Assembly (NCBI RefSeq): GCF_000317285.1
Contig: NZ_AJLN01000100.1
Coordinates: forward strand, 248,001 to 312,000
Length of the DNA: 64,000 bases
Origin: Chlorogloeopsis fritschii PCC 6912
GTDB taxonomy: Bacteria > Cyanobacteriota > Cyanobacteriia > Cyanobacteriales > Nostocaceae
Direction of reading: 5' to 3'
Each line of letters opens with the position of its first letter. The first letter of the stretch is position 1. The translations under genes and the position numbers were made by a program. Positions 18,887 to 27,653 of this stretch are shown here, one piece after another. Under the pieces are notes generated by a model. It was not told the origin of the DNA. It did not search any database and saw only the letters and a program-made list of their open reading frames with translations.

Positions 18887-19327
18887 ATGTCTATTCCCGA
18901 AATCACTCAAAAGCTTTTAGCATCTAAAAAAGAAAAAGGACTTTCTTTTGCTGATTTAGAAAAGATTCTAGGACGTGATGAGGTATGGATTGCAGCTGTC
19001 ATCTACCGTCAAGCAAGCGCTTCACCCCAAGAGGCAAAGTTACTAGTTGAAGCGTTAGGGCTAGATGCAAATTATATTGAGGAGTTGACTCAATATCCTA
19101 TCAAAGGATTAGGCCCGGTTGTGCCAACCGATCCCCTCATCTATCGATTTTATGAAATTATGCAAGTATATGGAATGCCTTTGAAAGCGGTAATTCACGA
19201 AAAATTTGGCGATGGGATCATGAGTGCAATTGATTTTACTTTGGATGTAGAGAAAGAAGAAGATCCAAAAGGCGATCGCATCAAAGTTATTATGTCTGGC
19301 AAATTTTTACCATATAAAAAGTGGTAA
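18887..19327 (+). CDS. cynS: Cyanate hydratase (cyanase)
   Basis: Converts cyanate and bicarbonate to ammonia and CO2 (via carbamate), a nitrogen-scavenging and detoxifying enzyme of the cytosol. 147 residues, close to the usual 150. The N-terminal helix-turn-helix-like domain ([27 protein letters not shown]) and the C-terminal catalytic domain are both complete; [11 protein letters not shown] holds the catalytic Arg and Glu, and GIMSAIDF the catalytic Ser. ATG 18887 is chosen because the family starts with this MSIPEIT-like sequence; upstream in-frame residues are not homologous. No cyanate transporter genes are adjacent. The 380-base spacer upstream contains a GACGCGGGGACACGGAGAC repeat remnant near 18667 and no gene. 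Confidence 0.93.
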   Translation: MSIPEITQKLLASKKEKGLSFADLEKILGRDEVWIAAVIYRQASASPQEAKLLVEALGLDANYIEELTQYPIKGLGPVVPTDPLIYRFYEIMQVYGMPLKAVIHEKFGDGIMSAIDFTLDVEKEEDPKGDRIKVIMSGKFLPYKKW

Positions 19328-19383
19328 AATTCTAACTTGATTTTTGAAAGTGCTGCCTGAAGGTTGGTGGAGTGCGATGTTCT

Positions 19384-19593
19384 ATGATTCAGAACCTAAA
19401 CCAGATGACTAATACTGAGTTAAAGCGGTTTATTTCAGAACATAGAAATGACGAGGAAGCATTTCGGGCGGCATTGTAAGTTTCGATGAGTCGTCGCGAT
19501 CCCGCAACACAGCAACCTTATCCTTTCGAGCTTGAGAATCCAGAGAATGAGGTAGAAACTCTCCTGAGAGGAAAACTTCATCGAACTGAATAA
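19384..19593 (+). pseudogene. DUF6887-like small protein gene with an in-frame stop
   Basis: One continuous reading frame from ATG 19384 to TAA 19591 is interrupted by a single TAA at 19477-19479. The first half, QMTNTELKRFISEHRNDEEAF, has the layout of the small cyanobacterial DUF6887 proteins (a helix followed by the HRND.EAF motif), and the second half resumes in the same frame (SRRDPATQQPYPF...NEVETLL), which also fits that family. A point mutation from a sense codon such as GAA or CAA would explain it. The family name is from memory; the broken frame is directly visible. Confidence 0.6.
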
Positions 19594-19796
19594 ACAAGAG
19601 CGTCGCACAGTAAGTGATGGCATTGCGTGGAATTACTCCTTTTTATAAACTCTAGCGAGCAAATTCTCCAAGTTTGCCAGCACACTAAGTGATGAAATCG
19701 CTATAATAGAAATTTTTAATAGTTGGATTTATATACTGTACAATAGTATGTAGAGGGGCGAACGTCGGCTTCATGCCGTGTGTCCGAGTAGTAATC

Positions 19797-20621
19797 CTAC
19801 TTAGACCTAGCCCCTTTTAATTTTTCAAGTGTTAATGGGTTGCGATCGCAGTACCACTCTCCATAAGGCTTGTTGCGCTTATCGTCCAAATCCATGATGA
19901 GTCTATATTTATTAGCAAGGGGCAGAAAAAACTGGTCATCATTGCGCTCATAGCATCGCTGCACAGCCCACAGGTAATAATCAATGACTTGTAAACCAGC
20001 AACTTCAGATGGATAGCAAGGCTCAATGATGATCGAGCTATTTGAACTAATTTTCCATTTAGACTCAAAGTTTTTCTGAGCTTGATTAATAGCTTGTTCT
20101 AATGCTTCTTCGCGTACTGCCTTACCGCGTCTAGCAATAGCAATTTGGATAATGTCTGCTTTATGCAACAGATTTTTGAATATCCGTGTTATGAGATCGT
20201 CATAAATTGCGTTCTGTTCTAACTTTCTGCCTAAGCGTTTAAAGTCGGCTTTTGCTGATTCTGCGATCTCAGCTTTACTCCGAATTGCAATGAAAACTTT
20301 GATATCAAAATACTGGATAAGTTCAAAAACCTTTTCACGAATTTTGGGATGATCATCTTTTGCATGGAAGGTAATCGCCGTCTTTTTCACTTCCGGTTGC
20401 ATAGAGGGAATGTTTTTGAAGCGAGGATTAGTCATCAAGCTGGCGCGTAGTGTATTCAGTTCCCAGGTAACTTGTTCTGGATTACCAATTTGAGCAACAC
20501 CAAGCATGAAGAATTTAGATGCTCCAGGTTGACCTACGATTATGCGTCCCTTTTTATCGAAAAATGTAGTATCACCTGCTTCGTCTACAAAATAATGACG
20601 AAATTTGATTTCTTCTGACAT
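19797..20621 (-). CDS. DUF3800 domain protein
   Basis: About 274 residues. The N terminus HYFVDEAGDTTFF is the hallmark of DUF3800, an RNase H-like-fold family with acidic residues at this strand, and the C-terminal VAGLQVIDYYLWAVQRCYER is the second conserved part. Biochemical function is unknown; members are common in accessory regions and near defence or mobile genes. The start used is 20621 (MSEEIKF); an in-frame ATG at 20651 adds ten hydrophobic residues. The gene is isolated, with no partner. Confidence 0.8.
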   Translation of the reverse strand: MSEEIKFRHYFVDEAGDTTFFDKKGRIIVGQPGASKFFMLGVAQIGNPEQVTWELNTLRASLMTNPRFKNIPSMQPEVKKTAITFHAKDDHPKIREKVFELIQYFDIKVFIAIRSKAEIAESAKADFKRLGRKLEQNAIYDDLITRIFKNLLHKADIIQIAIARRGKAVREEALEQAINQAQKNFESKWKISSNSSIIIEPCYPSEVAGLQVIDYYLWAVQRCYERNDDQFFLPLANKYRLIMDLDDKRNKPYGEWYCDRNPLTLEKLKGARSK

Positions 20622-20840
20622 GCACCCGAAAAAAATAAATATGTTTGACATATTTTACGTCAAACTGAGATTATAGCCTCTAATCGCGCCATTGCTTTAT
20701 CTTCTAGAGCATTGGCTGAATCTCGCAACTCACAAACTCTAACCAATTAATCGCTCTATTGTTTCCTATTTTGAAAACCAACTCGTTCAGCAGTTACAAT
20801 ACAGCGAATAGGTATAAATAGATTTCAGTTAAGAAGTAAT

Positions 20841-21560
20841 GTGAACAATACTTTTCATGATATTAATGCCAATGACAGCAACAATTCTCTCAACCATGAA
20901 GGTTGTATTACTTGCTTAAATTGGAGGATGTACAACCATCTAGGAAGTATACACAATTCCTCCAATACTCTATACATTCTTCGGCATGGACATAGTGAAG
21001 CTAACGAGCAAAGATTAATTGTCAGCGATATTAAGAATGGCATCACAAATTATGGCCTTTCAGCAAAAGGTATTCAAGAAATTAAAGATAGTATTTACCG
21101 ATTAATTACAGCTACCCATACTGAAAGTGAATATATCATCTATAGCTCTCCATTTCTGAGAACAGTTCAAACTTCATTGTTGGTTGCAGAAATTATCTTA
21201 GCTCAGGAAATTTATTACGATAGTCGTCTGCGAGAACGTTTTTTTGGTGAATGGGAACTCACAGAAAACATTAATTATCAAAAAGTTTGGCTAGAAGACT
21301 ACCAGAATCCGTGTCATAAAAAGTGGTGTGTTGAAAGCACCTATGAAGTTTTAGAACGTGTAACGTCTGCGGTGAGAGAAATTGACAGTCTATACAAAGG
21401 GAAGCAAATAATTTTTGTCACTCACGGTGATGTTGCTCAAATTCTCATCTCTGGATATTTAAATCAAAACCCTCAGAGTCACAGACAACTTAGTTCGATA
21501 GAAACTGGAGAATTGAAAGTGTTACATCAGCCAATTGGTAAGATAAAAAGCGATTGTTAG
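20841..21560 (+). CDS. Histidine phosphatase family protein
   Basis: A 239-residue member of the phosphoglycerate-mutase-like phosphatases. The catalytic motif LRHGHSEAN (RHG) follows an N-terminal extension of about 45 residues; the second catalytic His is in FVTHGDVAQIL, and RERFFGEWE contains the usual acidic catalytic region. The substrate may be a sugar phosphate, a nucleotide or a phosphoprotein. GTG 20841 is used, but the Asn-rich extension before the core is unusual and the true start could be ATG 20928. Confidence 0.82.
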   Translation: MNNTFHDINANDSNNSLNHEGCITCLNWRMYNHLGSIHNSSNTLYILRHGHSEANEQRLIVSDIKNGITNYGLSAKGIQEIKDSIYRLITATHTESEYIIYSSPFLRTVQTSLLVAEIILAQEIYYDSRLRERFFGEWELTENINYQKVWLEDYQNPCHKKWCVESTYEVLERVTSAVREIDSLYKGKQIIFVTHGDVAQILISGYLNQNPQSHRQLSSIETGELKVLHQPIGKIKSDC

Positions 21561-21656
21561 ATTATAGACTTATCCAAGCAATTTTTTCAGTAAATATACA
21601 TAAATAACTGCATAATATAATGAACTTATAATACACGCTTTAGAGAGATTTTTCGC

Positions 21657-22160
21657 TTGAGTCGCTACTTTAAACTTGCACCAATGTCGCCTTTGATCAG
21701 AGGGCTGACGATCGCACTCTGGGCATTGCCACTTTTCTTTGGCATATTTGCGCTTGTATCGCGGCAGCTAATTGCAGGCATCGTATTTCTATTCCTCATA
21801 ACTCTTTATGGGGTTGTATGGTTATGGTGCCGACCATCTTGCTTTGTAGTTTACCGCAACTATGTGGAGATTGTGTTTCCTGGCCGGCGGCGCAAGATCC
21901 CCATGCAAGATGTATCCAGTATCCGCATTATCAGCAACGATGCTTTTCAACAGGAGTTTGGCTGGGCTATGCGTATCGGTGTGGGAGGATTGTGGGGCGG
22001 CTTCGGCTGGCTGTGGACGTATCGTCGAGGTTTTTTAGAGTTCTATATTTCACAACTCGACAACTTTGTACTGATCGAGCGTGTAACAGAAAAAAGCGTC
22101 CTCATCACACCTGAAAATCCTGAACAGTTAGTAGAAGCTGTTGAGGAAGCGATCGCTTAA
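21657..22160 (+). CDS. PH-domain-containing membrane protein
   Basis: 167 residues from TTG 21657. Two adjacent transmembrane helices (about 16-33 and 36-56) are followed by a small beta-rich domain (FVVYRNYVEIVFPGRRRKIPMQDVSSIRII...FVLIERVTEKSVLITPENPEQLVEAVEEA) laid out as in bacterial PH-like domains, where the closing helix is P.....LV.AV.. type. Function is unknown. Ribosome site not clear; no better start is in frame. Confidence 0.65.
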   Translation: MSRYFKLAPMSPLIRGLTIALWALPLFFGIFALVSRQLIAGIVFLFLITLYGVVWLWCRPSCFVVYRNYVEIVFPGRRRKIPMQDVSSIRIISNDAFQQEFGWAMRIGVGGLWGGFGWLWTYRRGFLEFYISQLDNFVLIERVTEKSVLITPENPEQLVEAVEEAIA

Positions 22161-22247
22161 TTAAAAATCCTACCTGTTAACGGACAAGACGCGATCGTAT
22201 ATCTTTAGGAACCTAAATCACTCGCTTAGTGTCAGGGTAAGCGGTGA

Positions 22248-22526
22248 GTGTTACAAATTGAAGAGATTGTAGACAGATATCCATTTGAGGATTTAACACT
22301 TGAAGAATTATTTATAGAAGCTGATCGCATTGGGAATAAATATCTAACTGCTCAAGAAAGAGAAGAATTTAATCAAAAGTTAGCTCAAGAAGTTAATGAG
22401 ATTGCGGAAGAGATAGATAGGCAGTTTCCTGACACTGAAATAGAAGTTATTGACTTCAGTAAAAAAAATAGCAATAACTCTCGAAAGAAACGCAATCAAA
22501 AGTCATATCGAACTGTTAAATTTTAG
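22248..22526 (+). CDS. Small helical partner of the HNH protein, hypothetical
   Basis: 92 residues from GTG 22248, acidic in the N-terminal part and ending with a basic tail (KKNSNNSRKKRNQKSYR). No family recognised. Residues about 15-40 (LTLEELFIEADRIGNKYLTAQEREEF) resemble the start of the next protein (LEELFKLADKIGKKRYHKLTRQDFEDY), so the pair share a small domain. The stop overlaps the next start by one base (TAGTG), so the genes are translationally coupled. Confidence 0.65.
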   Translation: MLQIEEIVDRYPFEDLTLEELFIEADRIGNKYLTAQEREEFNQKLAQEVNEIAEEIDRQFPDTEIEVIDFSKKNSNNSRKKRNQKSYRTVKF

Positions 22527-22987
22527 TGAGAGATACTGTGAATTTAGAAGACAAAGAGCTTGAGGAATTATTTAAACTCGCAGACAAAATTGGTAAAAAG
22601 CGATATCACAAACTAACTCGTCAAGATTTTGAAGATTATCGAAAATTTGACAAGTGGCGTTACATCAATGGTGATAGTGAGTGTGGAACAACTCAAGAGA
22701 GTAAAGACTGGGTGAAAGAAAATTCAGATTGGTTGTGCCCAATCTGTGAGGAAAAATACTCTCTAAGGGATGGTAAAACAATCGATCACAAGTTACCCCG
22801 ATCGCAATATCCTTGGTTGGCAATGGAATTCAAGAACTTATGGGTTATTTGCCAAAGATGTAACAAAGAAAAAGGGGAAATGCATTGGTACGAATATGAG
22901 CACTATATGTTAATCCACCATCCAAAGCTTTATCTAAATGTGAGAAATGTACGTCCCATACAGTTACTAAAGTCTCTCAAAAACTAA
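22526..22987 (+). CDS. HNH endonuclease
   Basis: 153 residues from GTG 22526. A complete HNH module occupies about residues 70-120: LCPICEEKYSLRDGKTIDHKLPRSQYPW, then NLWVICQRCNKEKG, giving two CxxC zinc pairs, the catalytic His in IDHK and the structural Asn. The N-terminal 60 residues are helical and contain the LEELFKLADKIG motif shared with the upstream protein. It probably cuts DNA; a toxin, homing-like or defence role is possible. No methylase or immunity protein is recognised next to it except the small coupled partner. Confidence 0.8.
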   Translation: MRDTVNLEDKELEELFKLADKIGKKRYHKLTRQDFEDYRKFDKWRYINGDSECGTTQESKDWVKENSDWLCPICEEKYSLRDGKTIDHKLPRSQYPWLAMEFKNLWVICQRCNKEKGEMHWYEYEHYMLIHHPKLYLNVRNVRPIQLLKSLKN

Positions 22988-23085
22988 AATAACAATAATT
23001 TCGGGCATTGCTGACATAGAGGTATGAAATTTAAAAATTAGGCATTTAAAACTCTTACTCTCTGCGACTTTGCGGACGCCACTTG

Positions 23086-23130
23086 ACGCCAGGTGCTTTA
23101 TGCCGGGGAACCCGTCCACCGCACTGGCTC
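23086..23130. repeat. Dispersed GC-rich repeat, intergenic copy
   Basis: A 45-base segment beginning ACGCCAGGTGC and ending CGCACTGGCTC. Its reverse complement matches, at about three quarters of positions, the 45 bases at 62747-62791 inside the phytochrome gene. It lies in the 284-base spacer before purH. Confidence 0.65.
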
Positions 23131-23271
23131 CTCCGCGTGAGACAAATTCATACTTTGAATCAGCAACGCCCAATTTCAAGCCAGTCTTAAAAGTTTTGCG
23201 CTTCCTTCCCACCAAGTTTTATACAATAATCATCTGCTCTTGATGATCTTGATTAAAAAAGCTGGGGAATT

Positions 23272-24816
23272 ATGGCGCGTCTGGCACTATTGAGTGTATC
23301 TAATAAAACAGGTTTAATTGACCTTGCCCGGAGATTGGTAGAAGAATTTGACTTTGAAATTATCAGTAGTGGTGGCACTGCCCAAACTCTGAAAGATGCA
23401 GGATTACCAGTTACAAAAGTTGCCGATTACACAGGCTCTCCCGAAATATTAGGTGGGCGAGTCAAAACACTGCATCCTCGCATTCACGGCGGTATTTTAG
23501 CGCGAAGAGATATGCCCCAAGACATGACAGATTTGGAAAATAACCAAATTCGTCCGCTTGATTTAGTGGTAGTGAATCTCTATCCTTTTGAAGCTACTAT
23601 TGCTAAAGAGGGTGTGACTTTAGCTGAGGCAATTGAACAAATTGATATTGGCGGCCCTGCTATGCTGAGAGCAGCATCGAAAAACTTTGCTCATCTAACA
23701 GTATTGTGCGATCCCGCCCAATATGGCGAATATTTAGAAGAATTAAGGCAACATGGCGGCGAAACTTCGCTGGCATTTCGACAAAAGTGTGCGTTGAAAG
23801 GATTTTTGCATACTTCTAGTTACGATCAAGCGATCGCATCTTATTTGAGCGAGCAGTCTGCTTCAGAATCAACGCTACCGTCACAGTTTATGCTTGCCGG
23901 ACAACAACTGCAATCTCTGCGTTATGGGGAAAATCCCCATCAAAGTGCGGCTTGGTATCAAACTGGCACAACTCCAAGCGGATGGGCAGCCGCTACCAAA
24001 CTCCAAGGCAAAGAACTTAGTTACAATAACTTAGTTGATTTAGAAGCAGCCCGTCGGATTATTGCAGAATTCACCGACACTCCCGCAGCAACTATTATCA
24101 AACACACTAATCCCTGTGGCACGGCGCTAGGAAACACTATTTTAGAAGCTTATCAAAAAGCATTGAATGCCGATCCCGTGTCTGCCTTTGGTGGCATTGT
24201 TGCACTCAACCATCCCATCGATAGCGCTACTGCAACTGAATTAACAAAGACATTCTTAGAATGTGTAGTTGCCCCAGGATGCGAAGAGGATGCTAAAGAA
24301 ATTCTGGCAGCCAAATCAAAAGTGCGGGTATTAATCTTACCAGATTTGAGTAGCGGCCCTAAAGATACCGTCAAGGTGTTAGCAGGCGGTTTTCTCGTTC
24401 AAGCTTCAGATGACATTGTTGCCAACACTAGTAAATGGCAAGTCGTTACCGAACGTCAACCCACCCCAACCGAATTAGAAGAATTGCTATTTGCGTGGAA
24501 AGTTTGCAAACACGTCAAATCGAATGCCATTGTTGTGAGTAGCGATCGCACAACCTTAGGTGTGGGTGCAGGGCAAATGAACCGTGTTGGTTCAGTAAAA
24601 ATAGCCCTTGAACAAGCCCAAGAAAAAGCCAAAGGAGCCTTTCTTGCCAGTGATGGATTTTTCCCCTTTGATGATTCCGTCAAAACAGCTGCTGCTGCCG
24701 GAATCACGGCGATCGTTCAACCAGGTGGAAGCTTGCGAGATCAAGATTCTATTCAAGCTGCAAACGAGCTGGGTTTAGTTATGGTATTCACAGGCGTGCG
24801 TCACTTTTTGCATTAA
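23272..24816 (+). CDS. purH: Bifunctional AICAR transformylase / IMP cyclohydrolase
   Basis: Last two steps of purine synthesis: formyl transfer to AICAR and ring closure to IMP. 514 residues, the usual length. The N-terminal MGS-like cyclohydrolase domain starts MARLALLSVSNKTGLI and includes ISSGGTA, TGSPEILGGRVKTLHP and DLVVVNLYPF; the transformylase domain includes LRYGENPHQ, the catalytic KHTNPCGTA and SDGFFPFDD. ATG 23272 gives the family N terminus. The gene stands alone, as is common in cyanobacteria. Confidence 0.97.
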   Translation: MARLALLSVSNKTGLIDLARRLVEEFDFEIISSGGTAQTLKDAGLPVTKVADYTGSPEILGGRVKTLHPRIHGGILARRDMPQDMTDLENNQIRPLDLVVVNLYPFEATIAKEGVTLAEAIEQIDIGGPAMLRAASKNFAHLTVLCDPAQYGEYLEELRQHGGETSLAFRQKCALKGFLHTSSYDQAIASYLSEQSASESTLPSQFMLAGQQLQSLRYGENPHQSAAWYQTGTTPSGWAAATKLQGKELSYNNLVDLEAARRIIAEFTDTPAATIIKHTNPCGTALGNTILEAYQKALNADPVSAFGGIVALNHPIDSATATELTKTFLECVVAPGCEEDAKEILAAKSKVRVLILPDLSSGPKDTVKVLAGGFLVQASDDIVANTSKWQVVTERQPTPTELEELLFAWKVCKHVKSNAIVVSSDRTTLGVGAGQMNRVGSVKIALEQAQEKAKGAFLASDGFFPFDDSVKTAAAAGITAIVQPGGSLRDQDSIQAANELGLVMVFTGVRHFLH

Positions 24817-24974
24817 ATAGAGTGTAGGGGGAAGAAGAGGACACGGGGACAGATCAATTAAAAATCAAAAAGTAAAAATTTTTAATTTTCTAGCCCCTAG
24901 TCCCTACTTAGTACACTCGCGAAAGTGTCACTAATCTGAAAGTAGAGATTTAGAGCCGATGCTACTCTTTTATT
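24817..24974. other. Spacer after purH with repeat remnants
   Basis: Holds the CTAGCCCCTAGTCCCTACTT repeat near 24890, related to the array at 8311, and a possible -10 element TACTCT at 24963 for the small RNA candidate that follows. Confidence 0.45.
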
Positions 24975-25043
24975 GTGTGAGGAGCAAGTTTGAAACGAAA
25001 AGCGCTTGGAGTGGAAACACGGCAACACTCTTAAGCGCTTTTT
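24975..25043 (+). ncRNA. Small RNA candidate 1, Yfr2-like
   Basis: About 69 nucleotides from GTGTGAGGAGCAAG to a T tract. AAAAGCGCTT pairs with AAGCGCTTTT and GAGTG with CACTC, leaving a loop GAAACACGGCAA; the stem followed by TTTTT is a rho-independent terminator. The unpaired GGAAACA-type loop recalls the cyanobacterial Yfr2 (Cyano-1) small RNA family, which typically occurs in several copies; that identification is from memory. A near-copy of equal length lies 149 bases downstream. No reading frame with a start and ribosome site is seen. Confidence 0.6.
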
Positions 25044-25086
25044 AATTTAGAATTTATATAATTTACAGAATCTTCATATTAAGTAC

Positions 25087-25115
25087 TTGTAATGCCATAA
25101 AAGCAGTGATATCTT
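25087..25115 (+). promoter_or_regulatory. Promoter of small RNA candidate 2
   Basis: A -35-like TTGTAA (25087-25092) and a -10-like TATCTT (25110-25115) are separated by 17 bases, placing the start near 25122-25124, exactly where similarity to the first copy begins. Confidence 0.5.
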
Positions 25116-25123
25116 TTAGTTGT

Positions 25124-25192
25124 GTGTGAGGAGCAAGTGTAAATCAAAAAGCGCTGAGGGTGGAAACACGGCAACACTCCTGAGCGCTTTTT
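25124..25192 (+). ncRNA. Small RNA candidate 2, Yfr2-like
   Basis: Second copy of the element at 24975: identical GTGTGAGGAGCAAGT start, the same GTGGAAACACGGCAACACTC core, and an AGCGCT stem ending in TTTTT. The inner stem base change (GAGTG to GGGTG against CACTC) keeps pairing through a G-U wobble, which supports a conserved RNA structure over a protein. Equal length (about 69 nucleotides) and its own promoter suggest a duplicated functional RNA gene. Confidence 0.6.
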
Positions 25193-25347
25193 GCTTTTTC
25201 AATCTGGCTTGAAGCTCAGAGTTAATTTCAACAAAAATAGTTCCACTTTGATACTTATCTTCAAAATGAAACAGCAGCCCACGGTTTGAAATGTCTGGAC
25301 TGCTGTTTGATAAAGAGTTTAGCCAATACAAAATCGTTGATTCCTAA

Positions 25348-25461
25348 CTAAAAAATTCCTAACAGAAAAATGAATGTCAAACCACACAAGGCGAGAAGGG
25401 AAATAATAATTATGTTACCTACACTGTGGTCTTCTACTGTATTGTGAGTATGGTCAGTCAT
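25348..25461 (-). CDS. 37-residue single-helix membrane protein
   Basis: Reads MTDHTHNTVEDHSVG, then one transmembrane helix (NIIIISLLALCGLTFIFLLG, about 16-35), and ends at GIF. The polar His/Asp-rich N terminus with a single hydrophobic helix resembles small photosynthesis- or stress-related membrane subunits, but no family is recognised. The ATG at 25461 is preceded by AAGG at about ten bases (minus direction). The clean start, helix and stop make it more convincing than chance, although it is short. Confidence 0.6.
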   Translation of the reverse strand: MTDHTHNTVEDHSVGNIIIISLLALCGLTFIFLLGIF

Positions 25462-26135
25462 TTTAATCAACCTTATCTTCTAATAGTTTATGCTGCAATT
25501 ATAAGTAGTTAAACTAGTTATTTTGTTTGTATAATAGGAAACTTGAATTAAATTTATCTATGTTTAAATTTATAGTAATAGTCATATAAGTTAGATGAAT
25601 TATTGTTGCAACAAGTAATTAGTGAAAATTTATTCATACTAATTACCAATCAATAACATATAACTTTTTTATTAGAACCCAGAATACGCAAGCTTAAGCA
25701 GCATATTTAGCCTAGTTTTAGTATTTGTATCTTTTGATAGATGCAATAACATCTTGAGAATAATACCGATTCATAAAATGTTTGCAACACATCCTGATGT
25801 AGAGACGTGTTATGGCACCTCTCTACAATGTCTATTTGTCGCATTCTTTTTTCAAATTGGTATAAGCTTTCTATGTAAAGATATTAAGATTAGAGAATTA
25901 AATATTACCTCTATGGGAAAGTCTAAGAGGATGTTTGAAATGTCCTATTTCATATTTCCCTTGACCACGAGGAGTCACAACTAATAGCTCAAAATCTGCC
26001 TAATTGGCTTAAAAATGTTTGATTTTGTCTGGTTTTCTTTACGTATTTTAAAGATTAACGCCATAACAATCAAATATTCCAAAAAATCATGGTATTACAC
26101 CCAATTATATTCTTGTCCAATCAGGAGCGCTTGAA
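25462..26135. other. Intergenic region, 674 bases
   Basis: AT-rich spacer. It contains a degenerate copy of the TGTAGAGACGCG palindrome at 25798-25827 and should contain the promoter of the small membrane protein (minus) and of the histidine kinase (plus). No gene is supported. Confidence 0.5.
25798..25827. repeat. Dispersed palindrome TGTAGAGACGYG, degenerate copy
   Basis: TGTAGAGACGTG on the left and a diverged GGCACCTCTCTACA on the right. Related to the perfect copy at 43959 and the expanded copy at 35077. Confidence 0.65.
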
Positions 26136-27653
26136 ATGACCCAAAAGCAAGCAAATTTCCTTGAAGGCACATTTGCCGGCGGTGGACAGATGGGTACCTT
26201 GATGTGTAACTTTGACTGGGCAAGCACTTCCCTTGGTTCTGTGGAAAACTGGTCGCAAAGCTTGCGTACATCTGTCGGTATTTTACTCAATTCCCATTAC
26301 CCTGTGGTTATTGCTTGGGGTTGTGAGTTGCTCCAATTCTACAACGATGCTTTCATACCTTTGCTTGGAGATAAACATCCCCACGCCCTTGGACAAAAAA
26401 TTCCCCAGGCATGGCCGGAATTTTGGTCTGGGATCGTGCCCTTGCTTCAAAAAGTCATAGATACAGGAGAGGGTGCTTTCTTAGAAAATATGCAACTGTT
26501 TGTCATGCGCAACGGATATATAGAAGAAGTATATCTAAACTTCTCCTGCAGTCCGATCCGTGATGACAACGGCTTGGTAGGAGGTATTTTTATTGCCTGT
26601 ATCGAAACAACTCAAACTGCCGCCAATGCTTGTGCCCGTGAAGAAGAACGCAAACGCACCGAAGCCTCGGCACAAGTAGAAAGAGTCGCCCAACTTCCTC
26701 AATCAACTACAGAGTACGAGCGACAGTTACGGTTACTTAGCGAAGTAACACCTGGCAAGCTTCACTCTATCCTCGAAAGTATTACGGATTCCTTTATCGC
26801 ATTAGACAAAGACTGGCGAATCGTATACATCAATCAAAAAGCTGCTAGGAAAAACGGACAAACGCCCAACGAGATTGTTGGCAAAAATCATTGGGAACAC
26901 TGGCATTGGCTGGCTGGAACGCAAATAGAACAAGAATATCACCGTGCTGTTGCCGAGCAAGTACCAGTCCATTTTGAAGTTCCTTGTCAACCTCTCAATA
27001 CTTGGTTGGAAATCCACGCTTATCCATCTGAAGATGGGTTGAATGTTTTTTTACGTGATATTACCGAACGCAAGCGTATCGAAGTAATGTTACGAGAAAG
27101 TGAAGAGCGATTACGCTTGGCTATAGAAGGGGCTGGTTTGGCAATGTGGGATTGGGATCTTGTCTCTGGGCAGATTATATGCTCAGATGGCAGCCAAGCT
27201 ATGCTGGGGCTAACTGCTGATACCAAGATGACTTATGAGATTTTCCTTAATGCTGTGTATCTAGACGATCGCGAGGGAGTTGAACGGGCAGTGCAGCAGG
27301 CGATCGCAGGCGAGAATGACTATAACGTTGAGTACCGAACTATTTGGGCAGATGGCACAGTTCATTGGCTGGCATCCAAGGCGCGCGTCTACCGCGATGA
27401 AAATGGTAAACCAATTCGGATGACAGGTGTAGGGTTAGATATTACTGCCCAGAAGCAAGCACAGGAAGCTCTGCACCAGAGTGAAGCTCATTTAGCAATG
27501 GCTCAAAAAGTTGCCCAAGTCGGTAGTTGGGAATTCGATCTAGCCAGCCAAAAAATTATTTGGTCAGAAACTACGTTCCAGCACTGGGGATTTGAGCCAA
27601 CCCAAAGCGAACCGAGCTATGCCGAATTGCTAGAGAGGGTTTATCCAGAATGA
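26136..27653 (+). CDS. Multi-PAS hybrid histidine kinase, N-terminal part (frameshifted)
   Basis: 505 residues of sensory domains from ATG 26136, which follows AGGAG at a good distance. Order: an N-terminal sensor region (about 20-150; FDWASTSLGSVENWSQSLRT...) common in cyanobacterial PAS kinases, a coiled linker, then PAS domains at about 210-315 and 325-440 and the beginning of another (AQKVAQVGSWEFDLA). It ends abruptly at VYPE-stop inside that PAS domain. The missing continuation DREILQQFVERAI is found directly downstream in the +1 frame, so this and the next feature are one gene broken by a single extra base near 27650. No signal peptide or transmembrane helix: a cytosolic sensor. Confidence 0.8.
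   Translation: MTQKQANFLEGTFAGGGQMGTLMCNFDWASTSLGSVENWSQSLRTSVGILLNSHYPVVIAWGCELLQFYNDAFIPLLGDKHPHALGQKIPQAWPEFWSGIVPLLQKVIDTGEGAFLENMQLFVMRNGYIEEVYLNFSCSPIRDDNGLVGGIFIACIETTQTAANACAREEERKRTEASAQVERVAQLPQSTTEYERQLRLLSEVTPGKLHSILESITDSFIALDKDWRIVYINQKAARKNGQTPNEIVGKNHWEHWHWLAGTQIEQEYHRAVAEQVPVHFEVPCQPLNTWLEIHAYPSEDGLNVFLRDITERKRIEVMLRESEERLRLAIEGAGLAMWDWDLVSGQIICSDGSQAMLGLTADTKMTYEIFLNAVYLDDREGVERAVQQAIAGENDYNVEYRTIWADGTVHWLASKARVYRDENGKPIRMTGVGLDITAQKQAQEALHQSEAHLAMAQKVAQVGSWEFDLASQKIIWSETTFQHWGFEPTQSEPSYAELLERVYPE

Noticed and set aside
24974-25135. Yfr1-like core (CTCCTCACAC) on the minus strand of the small RNA repeats
   Set aside because: The motif is present in reverse, but no terminator follows on that strand, while the plus strand ends in a stem and T tract. 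The plus-strand reading is preferred.
25754-25984. 76-codon open frame in the spacer before the histidine kinase
   Set aside because: It includes a dispersed palindrome and reads as low-quality protein without a ribosome site.
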